Source: an uncultured Bacteroidales bacterium (lineage in GTDB: Bacteria > Bacteroidota > Bacteroidia > Bacteroidales > FEN-979). Taken from it: a DNA stretch of 64,000 nucleotides. Below the pieces are notes generated by a model, which was given only the letters and a program-made list of their open reading frames with translations, ran no database searches and was not told the origin of the DNA. The DNA lies in assembly GCA_903877385.1 (NCBI GenBank), contig CAIRDP010000061.1, positions 127,960-191,959 on the forward strand, in the 5' to 3' direction. The position numbers were made by a program, and so were the translations under genes. Position 1 is the stretch's first letter. Each line of letters opens with the position of its first letter. Below are positions 44,088 to 52,820 of the stretch, piece by piece.

Positions 44088-46092
44088 ACCTCTGCAAGAT
44101 ATCAAGCAGTCTTTCTTCTTCGAAGGGTTTGGATATAAAATCATTCATCCCGGCCTCAAGACACCTCGATTTTTCTGATTTAAGCGCATTGGCGGTGAGG
44201 GCAATGATGGGAATGGTTGTGTTGATCTCCTTCCTGATCATTACAGTGGCGGTTATCCCGTCCATCACCGGCATCTGCATATCCATCAATACCAGGTCGA
44301 ACATTTCATTCCTCAGTTTTTCCACGGCAATTTCACCGTTCACTGCCTCGGTCACCTTCAGCCCGAAACTGCTAAGGATGCTGTTAGCAACAAGACGGTT
44401 CAGCTTGTTATCCTCAACCAGCAGTATTTTCTTTCCTTTTAATTTCTGATTGCGGATGAGGTGCTTCGGTTTCTCAGGCTTTTCACTGGATTGGCCAATA
44501 GGGAGGCTTATCCCGATTGTAACACGGGTGCCTTCGTCTTTCCGGCTTTCGATGGTTATTTTCCCGTCCATGATATCCACCAGCTGTTTGGTGATAGCCA
44601 TGCCCAGTCCCGTTCCCCCATACTTTCTTGCCACATTCACGCTTTCCTGCGAAAATTTCTGGAAGATCTTTTTCAGGTACTTTTTGTCGATGCCCATCCC
44701 CGTATCTTCGACAACCAGTTCTATCGTCTGCTCCTTGGCATTGCTCTCGTTAACCCTGCAAACGAGGCGGATGCTCCCCTTTTCGGTAAATTTGATGGAA
44801 TTGCTGAGAAGGTTCAGCAGAACCTGGTTGATCCTGAAAGGATCGCCTATAAGGACCGGGGCAATCTGCTCATCCACCTCCAGCTTGAATGTCAGCCCTT
44901 TCTCTTCGGCTTTTGATTTCAGCATATTGCTGATCTGGCCGATCAGGTCGGGCAGGCTGAACCCTATGGCTTCCAGGTCAAGTTTGCCTGATTCAATTTT
45001 TGAAAAATCCAGGATATCGTTGATTACCACCAGGAGATTATCGGCTGCAGTATTGATGGATTCGAGAAATGACCTTTGGTGGGTGTTCAGTTCGGTTTTA
45101 ACAAGCTGTTTTCCGAGTCCGAGTATTGCATTCATTGGGGTGCGTATCTCATGGCTCATATTGGCCAGGAAAACCTCCTTGGCTTTGGCAGTATCCTCAG
45201 CCATTTGCTTTGCTTCCCTGAGGGTAAATTCCAGCTGTTTACGTTCGGTAATATCCAGATGTATCCCTGTGGATCCAATCTGTTTCCCTTCATGGTTGAA
45301 CAAGGGAGCCCCGGATATCAGCCACCACTTTTTATGGCCCTGCTTATTGGTGACCTCCAGCTCATAGGCATCAGATATGCCCTTTTCGCGGGACCTGTTT
45401 TTCTTTACTATAACATGCCTGTTCTCGGGGGTTGTGAATAGTTCCTCTCCGACCTGGCCGTACATTTCTTCCCTTGTAAAGCCCGACATGACGCAGAAAC
45501 TCTGGTTTGCATATTTGATCCTTCCTTCCATGTCCACCTCAAGAAGGCCAAGGTTCATGTTCTCGATCAGCAGCCGGTATTTCTCCTCGCTTCTGACCAG
45601 TGCATCTTCATATTTCCTTTGCGAAGTGATATCGGAATATTTCCAGAAATGCCCCCTGTATGATCCCTCGATCAGGATAGGCACGTAATCCCGCGAAAAA
45701 CTTCTGCCGTCTTTCAGAAGCAGTATCTCCCCCGTGGTTTTTTCCCTTTTTGCCAGCAGCTGGTTGATGCCTTCGACAAATCCTTCCGGATCGGCAAACA
45801 GATGCTTTGCCTGTTCGGCTGAACCAGAGCAGTCGGTCCCTATAAGGAGCTCTGCTGCGACAGGGATTCCGAACATGGTGCAGAACCCGGGGTTCACGAG
45901 GGCGATCCTGCGGTTTTCATCCTCCACCAGCACCCCTTCCTGCATGTTTGAAATGACATTGGAAATCCTTAATGCAGTCCTGCGGAGTTCTGCGGTTTTT
46001 GCGGCAACGGCTTCTTCCAGGCCTTGTTTTGCGGCCTGCTTTGCCTTTCGTTCCCGTTTAAGAGAATCTTTCAATTTATCTTCCGATTCCAT
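44077..46092 (-). CDS. Soluble hybrid sensor kinase: coiled coil-PAS-PAS-HisKA-HATPase-REC
   Basis: This 671-residue protein has no transmembrane segment. An N-terminal coiled coil (about 1-40, rich in K/E/A) is followed by PAS domains at about 42-155 and 168-290. HisKA follows with phospho-acceptor H314 (MSHEIRTPMNAILG), then HATPase (about 360-530). The C-terminal receiver has phospho-acceptor D604 (MDMQMPVMDG) and K655. It is a cytoplasmic phosphorelay kinase whose downstream Hpt or regulator is not encoded nearby. The signal is unknown. Confidence 0.94.
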   Translation of the reverse strand: MESEDKLKDSLKRERKAKQAAKQGLEEAVAAKTAELRRTALRISNVISNMQEGVLVEDENRRIALVNPGFCTMFGIPVAAELLIGTDCSGSAEQAKHLFADPEGFVEGINQLLAKREKTTGEILLLKDGRSFSRDYVPILIEGSYRGHFWKYSDITSQRKYEDALVRSEEKYRLLIENMNLGLLEVDMEGRIKYANQSFCVMSGFTREEMYGQVGEELFTTPENRHVIVKKNRSREKGISDAYELEVTNKQGHKKWWLISGAPLFNHEGKQIGSTGIHLDITERKQLEFTLREAKQMAEDTAKAKEVFLANMSHEIRTPMNAILGLGKQLVKTELNTHQRSFLESINTAADNLLVVINDILDFSKIESGKLDLEAIGFSLPDLIGQISNMLKSKAEEKGLTFKLEVDEQIAPVLIGDPFRINQVLLNLLSNSIKFTEKGSIRLVCRVNESNAKEQTIELVVEDTGMGIDKKYLKKIFQKFSQESVNVARKYGGTGLGMAITKQLVDIMDGKITIESRKDEGTRVTIGISLPIGQSSEKPEKPKHLIRNQKLKGKKILLVEDNKLNRLVANSILSSFGLKVTEAVNGEIAVEKLRNEMFDLVLMDMQMPVMDGITATVMIRKEINTTIPIIALTANALKSEKSRCLEAGMNDFISKPFEEERLLDILQRFIR

Positions 46093-46113
46093 CTGGGAGG
46101 TAAAAATACTGAA

Positions 46114-47310
46114 TTATTTCCCAAGCTTGATCAGAAGGCCAAAAGTGGCGTCAAACTGGGGAAGATCAGAGTTGGCATCGATGGACTTGCGCAATTTCAG
46201 GTAATCATCGCTGTATAAGAAAGGTGCATTCGTGGAATGAACCTGGTACAGCAGCTGTGTCTGAAACCGGAATCCGACAACCTTGCTGACGTATAAACAA
46301 AGTCCTATCCTTCCTCCAACCGCAAAGTACCAGACATCCCTGAAATCAGGGTCTTTCATTACCATGTTCACACTGCCGAAATCAAAACCTGCATAAGGTT
46401 GCAGCATGCCGGAATGAAGAAAACGGTAAATACAACTGATCAGGATGTAATTATTGCTGATGGGCAGACCTCCTTCCTTGGGATAGGTTGGTGAACTTAT
46501 TTTGGCAAAAGTATCTTCCCTTTTATAGCCTACCCCGATGTAGATACCTTTATAAAGATCAACATTGAATTCAACTCCGTAATCCGCCCCCGGCTCAAAA
46601 ACCGCCTTGCCATCGGTAACAGACATGGTTGCCCCTGCACAATATCCGCCGTAAAACGCAAATTCAAACGTTGTAAGGCCTCCATTATTGAGGTATGCCG
46701 GCTTGGGCGATACAGCAGGATGCCTTGCAACAGGAATGCCTTTGAGCGAAATTGCAGCGGTATTTCCGACATTGGCATCGGAGGCCTTTATTTTTTTTGA
46801 ATAGAATGGGAGTAGAATACCGGAATCGGAATTTGTTTCAGGCCAGAATAACAAGGCCTCGGAACTTGAAGAATACTCCGCTTTTTTAATGGTCGTGGGT
46901 TTGAGAAGATGCTGCGCATACACTCTCCCGCTTGCATCCTGCACCATTACAGTGCTTGGATCCGTCCATTCAATACTGTCGGCGCGAACACTCACCCTGA
47001 CCTCAAGAAAAGCTTCATTGGATGAAAGCGACCTGATCTGTCTTGCCTTCCAGGCCTGTAGGCTCAGGGTGTCGCGTCTTTCATAGAATAATCGTTTGTA
47101 CTCATACCCTTTATGGTTTAATGCATTTTCTATCGAATTTACCGCATCGGCATAACAGCTGTAATTTGAATCCCCTTCAATATAAGCCCAGAACCTGATC
47201 TTCTGTACTTTCCCTGAAAAGGCCGCCTTCTGGTCCCAGCCTGGGGTTTGTGAGCTGACTTTGAAGGGAACGGAAATAAACAAAATAACAATCAGGAAGA
47301 AATAACGCAT
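46114..47310 (-). CDS. Unknown outer-membrane protein with C-terminal beta-barrel
   Basis: This 398-residue protein has a signal peptide (MRYFFLIVILFISVPFKVSSQ). Residues about 25-200 form a soluble domain with alternating strand and helix character. Residues about 205-398 show the alternating aromatic/glycine pattern of an eight-to-ten-strand outer-membrane barrel (FEFAFYGGYCAG, YGVEFNVDLYKGIYIGVGY, PYAGFDFGSVN). It is the distal gene of an envelope-protein run on the - strand. Function is unknown. Confidence 0.85.
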   Translation of the reverse strand: MRYFFLIVILFISVPFKVSSQTPGWDQKAAFSGKVQKIRFWAYIEGDSNYSCYADAVNSIENALNHKGYEYKRLFYERRDTLSLQAWKARQIRSLSSNEAFLEVRVSVRADSIEWTDPSTVMVQDASGRVYAQHLLKPTTIKKAEYSSSSEALLFWPETNSDSGILLPFYSKKIKASDANVGNTAAISLKGIPVARHPAVSPKPAYLNNGGLTTFEFAFYGGYCAGATMSVTDGKAVFEPGADYGVEFNVDLYKGIYIGVGYKREDTFAKISSPTYPKEGGLPISNNYILISCIYRFLHSGMLQPYAGFDFGSVNMVMKDPDFRDVWYFAVGGRIGLCLYVSKVVGFRFQTQLLYQVHSTNAPFLYSDDYLKLRKSIDANSDLPQFDATFGLLIKLGK

Positions 47311-47322
47311 ACGGGATTGAAT

Positions 47323-47559
47323 TTAAAACCGTGGCGGACGGGGAGGGGGGCCGGGTTTCCCTGGCTTGCCTGGTTTTTGAGGTGCCGGGGGTTTTTGAGG
47401 TGCCGGAATTGGCTTCGGTTTCTTCGGACTTTTAGGATGCGGAGGAGGTTTCGGCCTCTGTATCCCGGATGTCGCAGGATTCATGCCGGCAAATGTCAGG
47501 GTCGGCGGGATGAACCCAAAAAATCCGATTATGGCCAGAACTGAAATGAATTTCTTCAT
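47323..47559 (-). CDS. Small secreted proline-rich protein
   Basis: This 78-residue protein has a clear signal peptide (MKKFISVLAIIGFFGF to about residue 24). The mature part is made of Pro, Lys and Arg with PKPPP, KPGKPGKPGPPPRPP and similar motifs, with almost no hydrophobic residues. It would be an extended, highly basic polyproline chain in the periplasm or outside. It lies 12 bp before the barrel gene at 46114, suggesting cotranscription. It could be a peptidoglycan- or polyanion-binding linker or a peptide substrate; there is no recognised family. Confidence 0.75.
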   Translation of the reverse strand: MKKFISVLAIIGFFGFIPPTLTFAGMNPATSGIQRPKPPPHPKSPKKPKPIPAPQKPPAPQKPGKPGKPGPPPRPPRF

Positions 47560-47593
47560 GGGTTGGGAATTCTGGTATAAAGGTACTAATAAA

Positions 47594-47626
47594 AAGCGCC
47601 TGGATTTCTGAAAATTCCAGGCGCTT
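47594..47626 (-). terminator. Intrinsic terminator after the envelope genes at 47645-49641
   Basis: The 11-bp perfect stem AAGCGCCTGGA/TCCAGGCGCTT has an 11-nt loop and is followed on the - strand by TTTTTATT. It separates the three upstream envelope genes from the proline-rich gene. Confidence 0.85.
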
Positions 47627-47644
47627 GATTAAAAACAGAATAAA

Positions 47645-48304
47645 TTACCTCAGAAAATAGCACAGCCCGACCCTGAGTTGCAGCATTTGCAGGTTCTTGA
47701 AAGAAGTGCCGTTTGAAAAATCAATCTTGTTTGTGGTCCACTTGTAGTTGAAAGCAACATTTGCTCCCCAGTTGCTGAAAGCCCCGAATTTTATGATGGC
47801 GCCGATTTCGGGAGTAAGCGAAAAATCCCAGTAGGTCTTGTATATGTCATACTCCTGGATGAGCAGGTGATGCTCCATATAGTCGCCCCCGATTCCAAGG
47901 CTGATGTATGGAGAAATCATCTTCGAAGGCATGAAATAATAATCGATCGCAGCCTGGAAAGGCACCATCCACGTAAAACGGTAGTTCATGGCTGTTAGGG
48001 CAAGACCGTTATCCCCGTAAAAAGTCTGGGCAGGATAGTCCTGCCATACCCTCTGCCACTGTATGTTGAAACCTGCGGCGAAGTTTGAACCGGAAATAAA
48101 ATAGCGGCCGCCAAGATTAAAACCTGCAGGGCTGCCGTTGCCGATCCATTTGTTAAAGTCACCTATGCTCCACAAGGTGTTCCATCCGAATGAATAATAA
48201 GATGAAGGCTTGTACCCGAAGGTCGATTTTGTGCCCTCATCCTGTGCATTGACGGTTCCTGCTAGAAGCAAACCAACCATCAGGAATAAAAATATCTTTT
48301 TCAT
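47645..48304 (-). CDS. Small outer-membrane beta-barrel protein
   Basis: This 219-residue protein has a signal peptide (MKKIFLFLMVGLLLAGTVNAQ). The body is composed of alternating amphipathic strands rich in Tyr, Trp and Gly and ends in the typical barrel terminus LRVGLCYFLR. It belongs to the porin-like small-barrel families (OmpW/OmpA-like) common in Bacteroidota. It lies 20 bp downstream of the DUF4136-like lipoprotein gene and just before an intrinsic terminator. Confidence 0.85.
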   Translation of the reverse strand: MKKIFLFLMVGLLLAGTVNAQDEGTKSTFGYKPSSYYSFGWNTLWSIGDFNKWIGNGSPAGFNLGGRYFISGSNFAAGFNIQWQRVWQDYPAQTFYGDNGLALTAMNYRFTWMVPFQAAIDYYFMPSKMISPYISLGIGGDYMEHHLLIQEYDIYKTYWDFSLTPEIGAIIKFGAFSNWGANVAFNYKWTTNKIDFSNGTSFKNLQMLQLRVGLCYFLR

Positions 48305-48324
48305 AGTTCTTTCAGTTTTCAGGG

Positions 48325-48960
48325 TTACGGTAAATTGGTTTTAATGGCTGGCGTTTGTGTGAAAGCCTGGTCAATGCTGCCTGTCACATCCGAAGTGGTA
48401 TGCGTGCCCGTTAGCAGGCCGCGGATAAATACATCCCAAACCACAGGAACCTGGCCATTATCTGTTACCTCTTTGAAATTTACCATTTCAATAACAAGAG
48501 TGCCCGCAGAATATGAAGAATAATACGTTGGATAATAAGGATAGTAATACGAGCTTCCGTAGCCCCACCAACCTGCAGGATAGTAACCCGGGTATCCCCA
48601 GTACCATCCGGGATAATAAACCGTGACGGTAGTGGTCTTAATGGCAGCTACATTGATGCCGAGATCAGGTTTGGCCGATTTGGCTACCTTTTTAAATCCC
48701 CTGGCATTCATGTTCCCGATGATCTGGTTCAGAACAGCCTTGGCATCAGGAGTAAGAACCATACTGCTGTCTTTTCCTGTGATATAATAGATGGAATCGA
48801 CAATACTGTATGTTTTGTAAAGGCCGAAATTGGTGTTGACGTCATACTGCGTCAGCACGGCCAGGTCCTCAAGCAAACGGCTCGAGGCTGTTGGGTATTT
48901 CGAGCATGATGCCATGGCAAGAATCCCCAATGCAATGAATGACAATTTTAATAATTTCAT
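48325..48960 (-). CDS. DUF4136-like lipoprotein with aromatic-glycine-rich insert
   Basis: This 211-residue lipoprotein has signal MKLLKLSFIALGILAMASC with the lipid-anchored Cys19. The region with NFGLYKTYSI and the helix NQIIGNMNARGFKKVAKSAKPDLGI match the DUF4136 pattern seen in many Gram-negative lipoproteins. The centre (about residues 117-152) is an unusually dense Tyr/Trp/Gly/Pro stretch (YYPGWYWGYPGYYPAG and more). The function of the family is unknown. It lies between two barrel genes of the same operon. Confidence 0.85.
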   Translation of the reverse strand: MKLLKLSFIALGILAMASCSKYPTASSRLLEDLAVLTQYDVNTNFGLYKTYSIVDSIYYITGKDSSMVLTPDAKAVLNQIIGNMNARGFKKVAKSAKPDLGINVAAIKTTTVTVYYPGWYWGYPGYYPAGWWGYGSSYYYPYYPTYYSSYSAGTLVIEMVNFKEVTDNGQVPVVWDVFIRGLLTGTHTTSDVTGSIDQAFTQTPAIKTNLP

Positions 48961-48996
48961 GTCTTGAGTCTTTAAGTTAATGGATGTGTATATCTG

Positions 48997-49641
48997 TTAG
49001 TACTTGATCCTCGTTGAGTTTGCGTCGGGAACATGGCCCAGGCGAAAAATAAGTCCCCCTGTAAACCCGAACTGAACCATGGTGGAGTAAGCCGAAACCC
49101 CTGAACCGGCTCCACTGGTTCCAAAATAAAATGTATAACCTGCAGCCTGCACAGGAACATACATCTGGGCCTGCAAACGCAATCCGAAATGTTTGCCGAA
49201 ATATACTTTGGCACCTCCGCTTATACCAAAATCAAAAAACCAGTAGTCATAGCTGTTCCCGCTTTTTGGCGCCATCAGGCAAGCCCCCAGGCTGAACCCG
49301 ACAAAAGGCGAAACAATGGGGTTAAGGCGGAAATTCTTTGTGAAACCGATATTCATGTAATTGATACTGAGCGGATTTACCGAGTACGGGTAACTGTTAA
49401 GGTTTACCTGGGCCTTTGTATCGCTACGGTTATAAATCAGGTCAACGTCCATCGAACGGCTAACCCCGATAGAGATCATCCCGCCATACTGGGCATTGTC
49501 GACAAAGCGCACGTATCCGTCGGCTCCGCTCATTCTCGATGAGAAAACATAACCTCCGAATGGAGTGATCTCAACAGTCCTCTGTGCCTGTATCAGCATG
49601 GGCAACAGGAAGATGTAACAAAGTAGTATCAGTTTTTTCAT
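48997..49641 (-). CDS. Outer-membrane beta-barrel protein
   Basis: The start chosen at 49641 gives MKKLILLCYIFLLPMLIQAQ, a good signal peptide; an ATG four codons upstream (49653) only adds MCKS. The 214-residue protein is a small barrel with alternating strands (MNIGFTKNFRL, VSPFVGFSLGACL, HFGLRLQAQMYV) and a C-terminal GFTGGLIFRLG strand. It is the first gene of the envelope run, with a -7 element about 87-94 bp upstream. Confidence 0.85.
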   Translation of the reverse strand: MKKLILLCYIFLLPMLIQAQRTVEITPFGGYVFSSRMSGADGYVRFVDNAQYGGMISIGVSRSMDVDLIYNRSDTKAQVNLNSYPYSVNPLSINYMNIGFTKNFRLNPIVSPFVGFSLGACLMAPKSGNSYDYWFFDFGISGGAKVYFGKHFGLRLQAQMYVPVQAAGYTFYFGTSGAGSGVSAYSTMVQFGFTGGLIFRLGHVPDANSTRIKY

Positions 49642-49727
49642 AGATTTACACATGTTAAATGATCAGATTGTTATTATTATAATTAAACAGGACAGCAATA
49701 TAACAAATACCTGCTGATATCAGGCTG

Positions 49728-49735
49728 CAAATCTA
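49728..49735 (-). promoter_or_regulatory. -7 element TAGATTTG upstream of the envelope operon
   Basis: Full TAnnTTTG match on the - strand, with a CTTG 17 nt further upstream (49756-49753). The palindrome CTGATATCAG (49714-49723) lies just after the predicted start and could be an operator. Confidence 0.4.
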
Positions 49736-49839
49736 ATAAATTTGATTAGAAACAAGAATAAACAAACGAATTGAATTTTGCATATTTTTGAAAAGAAATC
49801 GCATGGAATTTTTCCCGGTAATTTACTCCTCCATCGTGG

Positions 49840-49874
49840 CGGCACCCGGGTCCCGGGCTCTGTCCCGGTTTAAT
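49840..49874. repeat. GC-rich dispersed intergenic repeat, copy C
   Basis: GGCACCCGGGTCCCGGGCTC continues with TGTCCCGGTTTAAT. It is very close to copy A at 12491-12525 and lies just before the GMC oxidoreductase start. Confidence 0.7.
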
Positions 49875-49894
49875 TTTCATATAATTGACTGCGG

Positions 49895-51451
49895 ATGAAC
49901 GAGCTCCATGATTATATCGTTATCGGATCAGGCTTTGGCGGAAGCGTTTCTGCCATGAGGCTGTCAATGAAAGGGTATTCTGTCCTGGTCCTCGAAAAAG
50001 GCAAAAGATACAATACCGGGGATTTTCCGAAGACCAACTGGAACCTCAGGAAATATCTCTGGATGCCCAGGTTCGGCCTGTACGGGTTCCAGCGGCTTGA
50101 CCTTTTCCGTCATGCGTTCATCCTAAGCGGGGCTGGAGTAGGCGGAGGCAGCCTGGTATATGCCAATACCCTGATGAAACCTCCCGACCAGTTCTTCAGG
50201 CATGAACAATGGGGAAGATTCAGGGATTGGAAAACAACCCTGGAACCTTTTTATGAAGAAGCCCACCGCATGCTGGGCAGGGTCAAACTGCAGAAGTTTT
50301 ATATCGAGGATGAAATCCTCAGGGATGTTGCCAGGGACATGGGCCAGGAAGATTCTTTCGATCATGTTTACGTGGCGGTGTATTACAATGAGGACGAAAA
50401 GGCCTGCGACCCGTATTTCAAGGGCGAAGGCCCTCCAAGGAACCCATGTATCGAGTGTGCCGGATGCATGGTGGGCTGCCGCGAAAATGCAAAGAATACG
50501 CTCGACAAAAACTACCTGTTCTTTGCCGAAAAACACGGGGCAGAGGTCCTGCCCGAGACCCATGCGTTTAAAATCACCTGGGAGGATGGTATTTACTCGG
50601 TGCATACCCATCAGCTCAATAAAAAGGGAGAGCAGGTGTTCCGTTCGAAAGGCCTTATCATTGCAGGCGGAGTGCTTGGGACCATGAAACTTCTCCTTCA
50701 CCAGAAACATATTTACAAAACCATGCCCGGCCTGAGCGACCGCCTGGGTGAATGCCTCAGGACCAATTCAGAGACCCTCTGCACAGCTTCAGGCGCCAAT
50801 GTAAAACTGAACAACGGGCTTGCCATCAGTTCCATCTTCAAACCAGCCGATGATACCTGGATAGAGATCGTGAAATATCCCGACGGATCCAACGTCATGA
50901 AAGGCCTCGTAAACCTTGCTACCGGTATGACAAACCCGCCTTTTTTGCGGCCCCTTAAATTCCTGCTGAATGTCGTTGTACATCCACTGAAATTCATTCG
51001 CATGCTGTTCAACGGGAAATGGGCTACAAACACCATCATTTTCCTGGTCATGCAAACCGCCGATAATTCCATGCGGATGACCCTGAAACGGGGCATCTTC
51101 AGGAAAAGGCTGACCATCAAAAATGACGGGAATAAAAAAGTGAATGCCTATATCCCTCTAGGCCAGGAGGTCATGAACCGCTATGCGAAAAAGGTAAATG
51201 CCATCCCCCAGAACTCAAGCATGGAGATCCTTTTCAACGTGCCTTCAACAGCTCATATCCTGGGGGGCAGCCCAATGGGAGATGATGTTTCGGAAGGTAT
51301 TATCGACAGCAACTTCCAGGTCTTCGGCTATCCAAACATGTATATTGTCGACGGTTCTGCGATCCAGGGAAATATAGGGGTGAACCCGAGCTTTACCATC
51401 ACAGCCCAGGCCGAATACGCCATGTCGAAAATACCCGAAAAATCAAAGTGA
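49895..51451 (+). CDS. GMC-family FAD oxidoreductase with Cys4 motif
   Basis: This 518-residue flavoprotein has the N-terminal FAD-binding Rossmann motif IVIGSGFGGSVSAMRLS and the second FAD region GAGVGGGSLVYANTL. A C-terminal GMC part follows with TAHILGGSPMGDD (likely catalytic His) and VDGSAIQGNIGVNPSFTITA. It resembles the cholesterol oxidase/ChoD-like branch, which oxidises alcohols or sterol-like substrates. Residues C185, C188, C191 and C195 form C-x2-C-x2-C-x3-C, which looks like a [4Fe-4S] ligand set. It has no signal peptide and no obvious operon partner. The substrate is unknown. Confidence 0.92.
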   Translation: MNELHDYIVIGSGFGGSVSAMRLSMKGYSVLVLEKGKRYNTGDFPKTNWNLRKYLWMPRFGLYGFQRLDLFRHAFILSGAGVGGGSLVYANTLMKPPDQFFRHEQWGRFRDWKTTLEPFYEEAHRMLGRVKLQKFYIEDEILRDVARDMGQEDSFDHVYVAVYYNEDEKACDPYFKGEGPPRNPCIECAGCMVGCRENAKNTLDKNYLFFAEKHGAEVLPETHAFKITWEDGIYSVHTHQLNKKGEQVFRSKGLIIAGGVLGTMKLLLHQKHIYKTMPGLSDRLGECLRTNSETLCTASGANVKLNNGLAISSIFKPADDTWIEIVKYPDGSNVMKGLVNLATGMTNPPFLRPLKFLLNVVVHPLKFIRMLFNGKWATNTIIFLVMQTADNSMRMTLKRGIFRKRLTIKNDGNKKVNAYIPLGQEVMNRYAKKVNAIPQNSSMEILFNVPSTAHILGGSPMGDDVSEGIIDSNFQVFGYPNMYIVDGSAIQGNIGVNPSFTITAQAEYAMSKIPEKSK

Positions 51452-51491
51452 AAGATTAACAGTAATGCGAAGTTGTCCCGAATACATGCTG

Positions 51492-52745
51492 TCATTCATG
51501 TTTAAGCGGGTATGCCATCAGGGCTTTGCCGTGCCTGATGTAAAGGATGCCGCGGTATATCACAGGATGTGAGAAGTGTTCTTTCGTTCCCTTGGGAACC
51601 CTGAAGAAACTTACTCTCTCCATTTTCTCTTTATCTGGATTGATAAGGTTAATATCACCTTTCTGGTTGTAATAATAAAGCATTTTCGAATCGGAAATGA
51701 TAGTACCGCTGCCGCATTTCAGCGAGTCAGTAATATTGCCTGTTTTAGCATCCAGGCATAAAAGCGACTTACGGCTGTCGGCACAGGTATAAATTTTTTC
51801 ACCTGCAATGATAAATCCCCCCATATAATTGTCCAAAGTTGGGTTCCTCCATACCTCGCGCACCGATTTTCCTTTGTCCTCCAGGGCCAGTTTTACCGCC
51901 CCGTTCCCGTCACCGGCAATATAATATATAGCGCCGTCCTCGTACCATACTGTATTGCTGTGGGTGTCGCCGTTACCGGGTTTCCGCTCTGCAGGCGGGG
52001 TGTTTACCTGTTCATTTACCCACAGCAGTTCCCCGGTCTTCGCATCAATCCCAAGAAGTGAATAAGCCGTAAAAACAGCGATGATGGATTTTTCTCCGTA
52101 TTTCACCAATAGCGGGGAATTATATCCTGGTCTTTCGCCCCTTCCTTTGCATACCCAGATGATCTTCCCGGTGAAACGGTTCAGAGCAACAACGTTGGTG
52201 TCTTTGCCCCCGGGAGTGAAAAATACCATATCCCCGTCAACCAGGGGTGATTCGGAATGACCGTGCATGGGTGAAACCCCGTGAAGATCAGCTTTGCCTA
52301 CCATCCACTTCAAAGCCCCGGTTTTTAGCTCTATACAGGCAATATTCCCCATCCCTGAACTGACATAGATCATGTCGTCATAAATGGTGGGGCTCATCCG
52401 TGATCCGGGGAAACTTTTAGTCCATTCCTTGCCAAACGCGGTTTTCCAGATGATCTTGCCGTTCAGGTCAAGGGCAAAAAGGTAAGCTGTTGAATCAATC
52501 TCCCCTGCAACAAAGATCTGGCTGTTGTGGAAAACAGGTGATCCGAAACCATTCCCGATATCTTCATTAACCCACATCAGGGCCGGCCCTTCAGGCGGCC
52601 AGAATTTCTGAAGTGCAGGTTCACGGTAAATGCCCCTGCGATCGGCGCCTCTCCACTGGCTAACCGTTTGTGCACTGATGCTGCCGTACATCAGGAGCAA
52701 CAGCGTCAGGTAAAAAAAATGCCCGAAAGTGAATGTCTTTTGCAT
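51492..52745 (-). CDS. Secreted PQQ-like beta-propeller protein
   Basis: This 417-residue protein has a signal peptide (about 1-25). The rest is composed of repeated WD/PQQ-enzyme-like blades with A-x-D-x-x-T/N-G-x-x-x-W motifs (ALDLNGKIIWKTAFG, ELKTGALKWMVG, ALNRFTGKIIWVC, GIDAKTGELLWVNE, CLDAKTGNITDSL). The PQQ-binding catalytic residues of dehydrogenases are not evident, so it is probably a structural or binding propeller like BamB or an outer-membrane-associated sensor. It is convergent with the GMC gene with a 40-bp gap. Confidence 0.88.
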   Translation of the reverse strand: MQKTFTFGHFFYLTLLLLMYGSISAQTVSQWRGADRRGIYREPALQKFWPPEGPALMWVNEDIGNGFGSPVFHNSQIFVAGEIDSTAYLFALDLNGKIIWKTAFGKEWTKSFPGSRMSPTIYDDMIYVSSGMGNIACIELKTGALKWMVGKADLHGVSPMHGHSESPLVDGDMVFFTPGGKDTNVVALNRFTGKIIWVCKGRGERPGYNSPLLVKYGEKSIIAVFTAYSLLGIDAKTGELLWVNEQVNTPPAERKPGNGDTHSNTVWYEDGAIYYIAGDGNGAVKLALEDKGKSVREVWRNPTLDNYMGGFIIAGEKIYTCADSRKSLLCLDAKTGNITDSLKCGSGTIISDSKMLYYYNQKGDINLINPDKEKMERVSFFRVPKGTKEHFSHPVIYRGILYIRHGKALMAYPLKHE

Positions 52746-52820
52746 TTGGTTCTTTTATAATCAGCTAAGGTAACAATTGCATTTGTTTTTTATTTCACAA
52801 ATAATAATTACTTTTCGGGT

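Noticed and set aside
44450..45367. Long + strand frame (305 codons) opposite the hybrid kinase gene
   Set aside because: It is the antisense of a well-supported kinase with intact motifs; its translation is low-complexity Ser/Leu/Phe and shows no domain.
52782..52816. TTTG...TACTTTTC promoter before the REC-PAS kinase gene
   Set aside because: Spacing is too long (23 nt) and the start would fall after the ATG.
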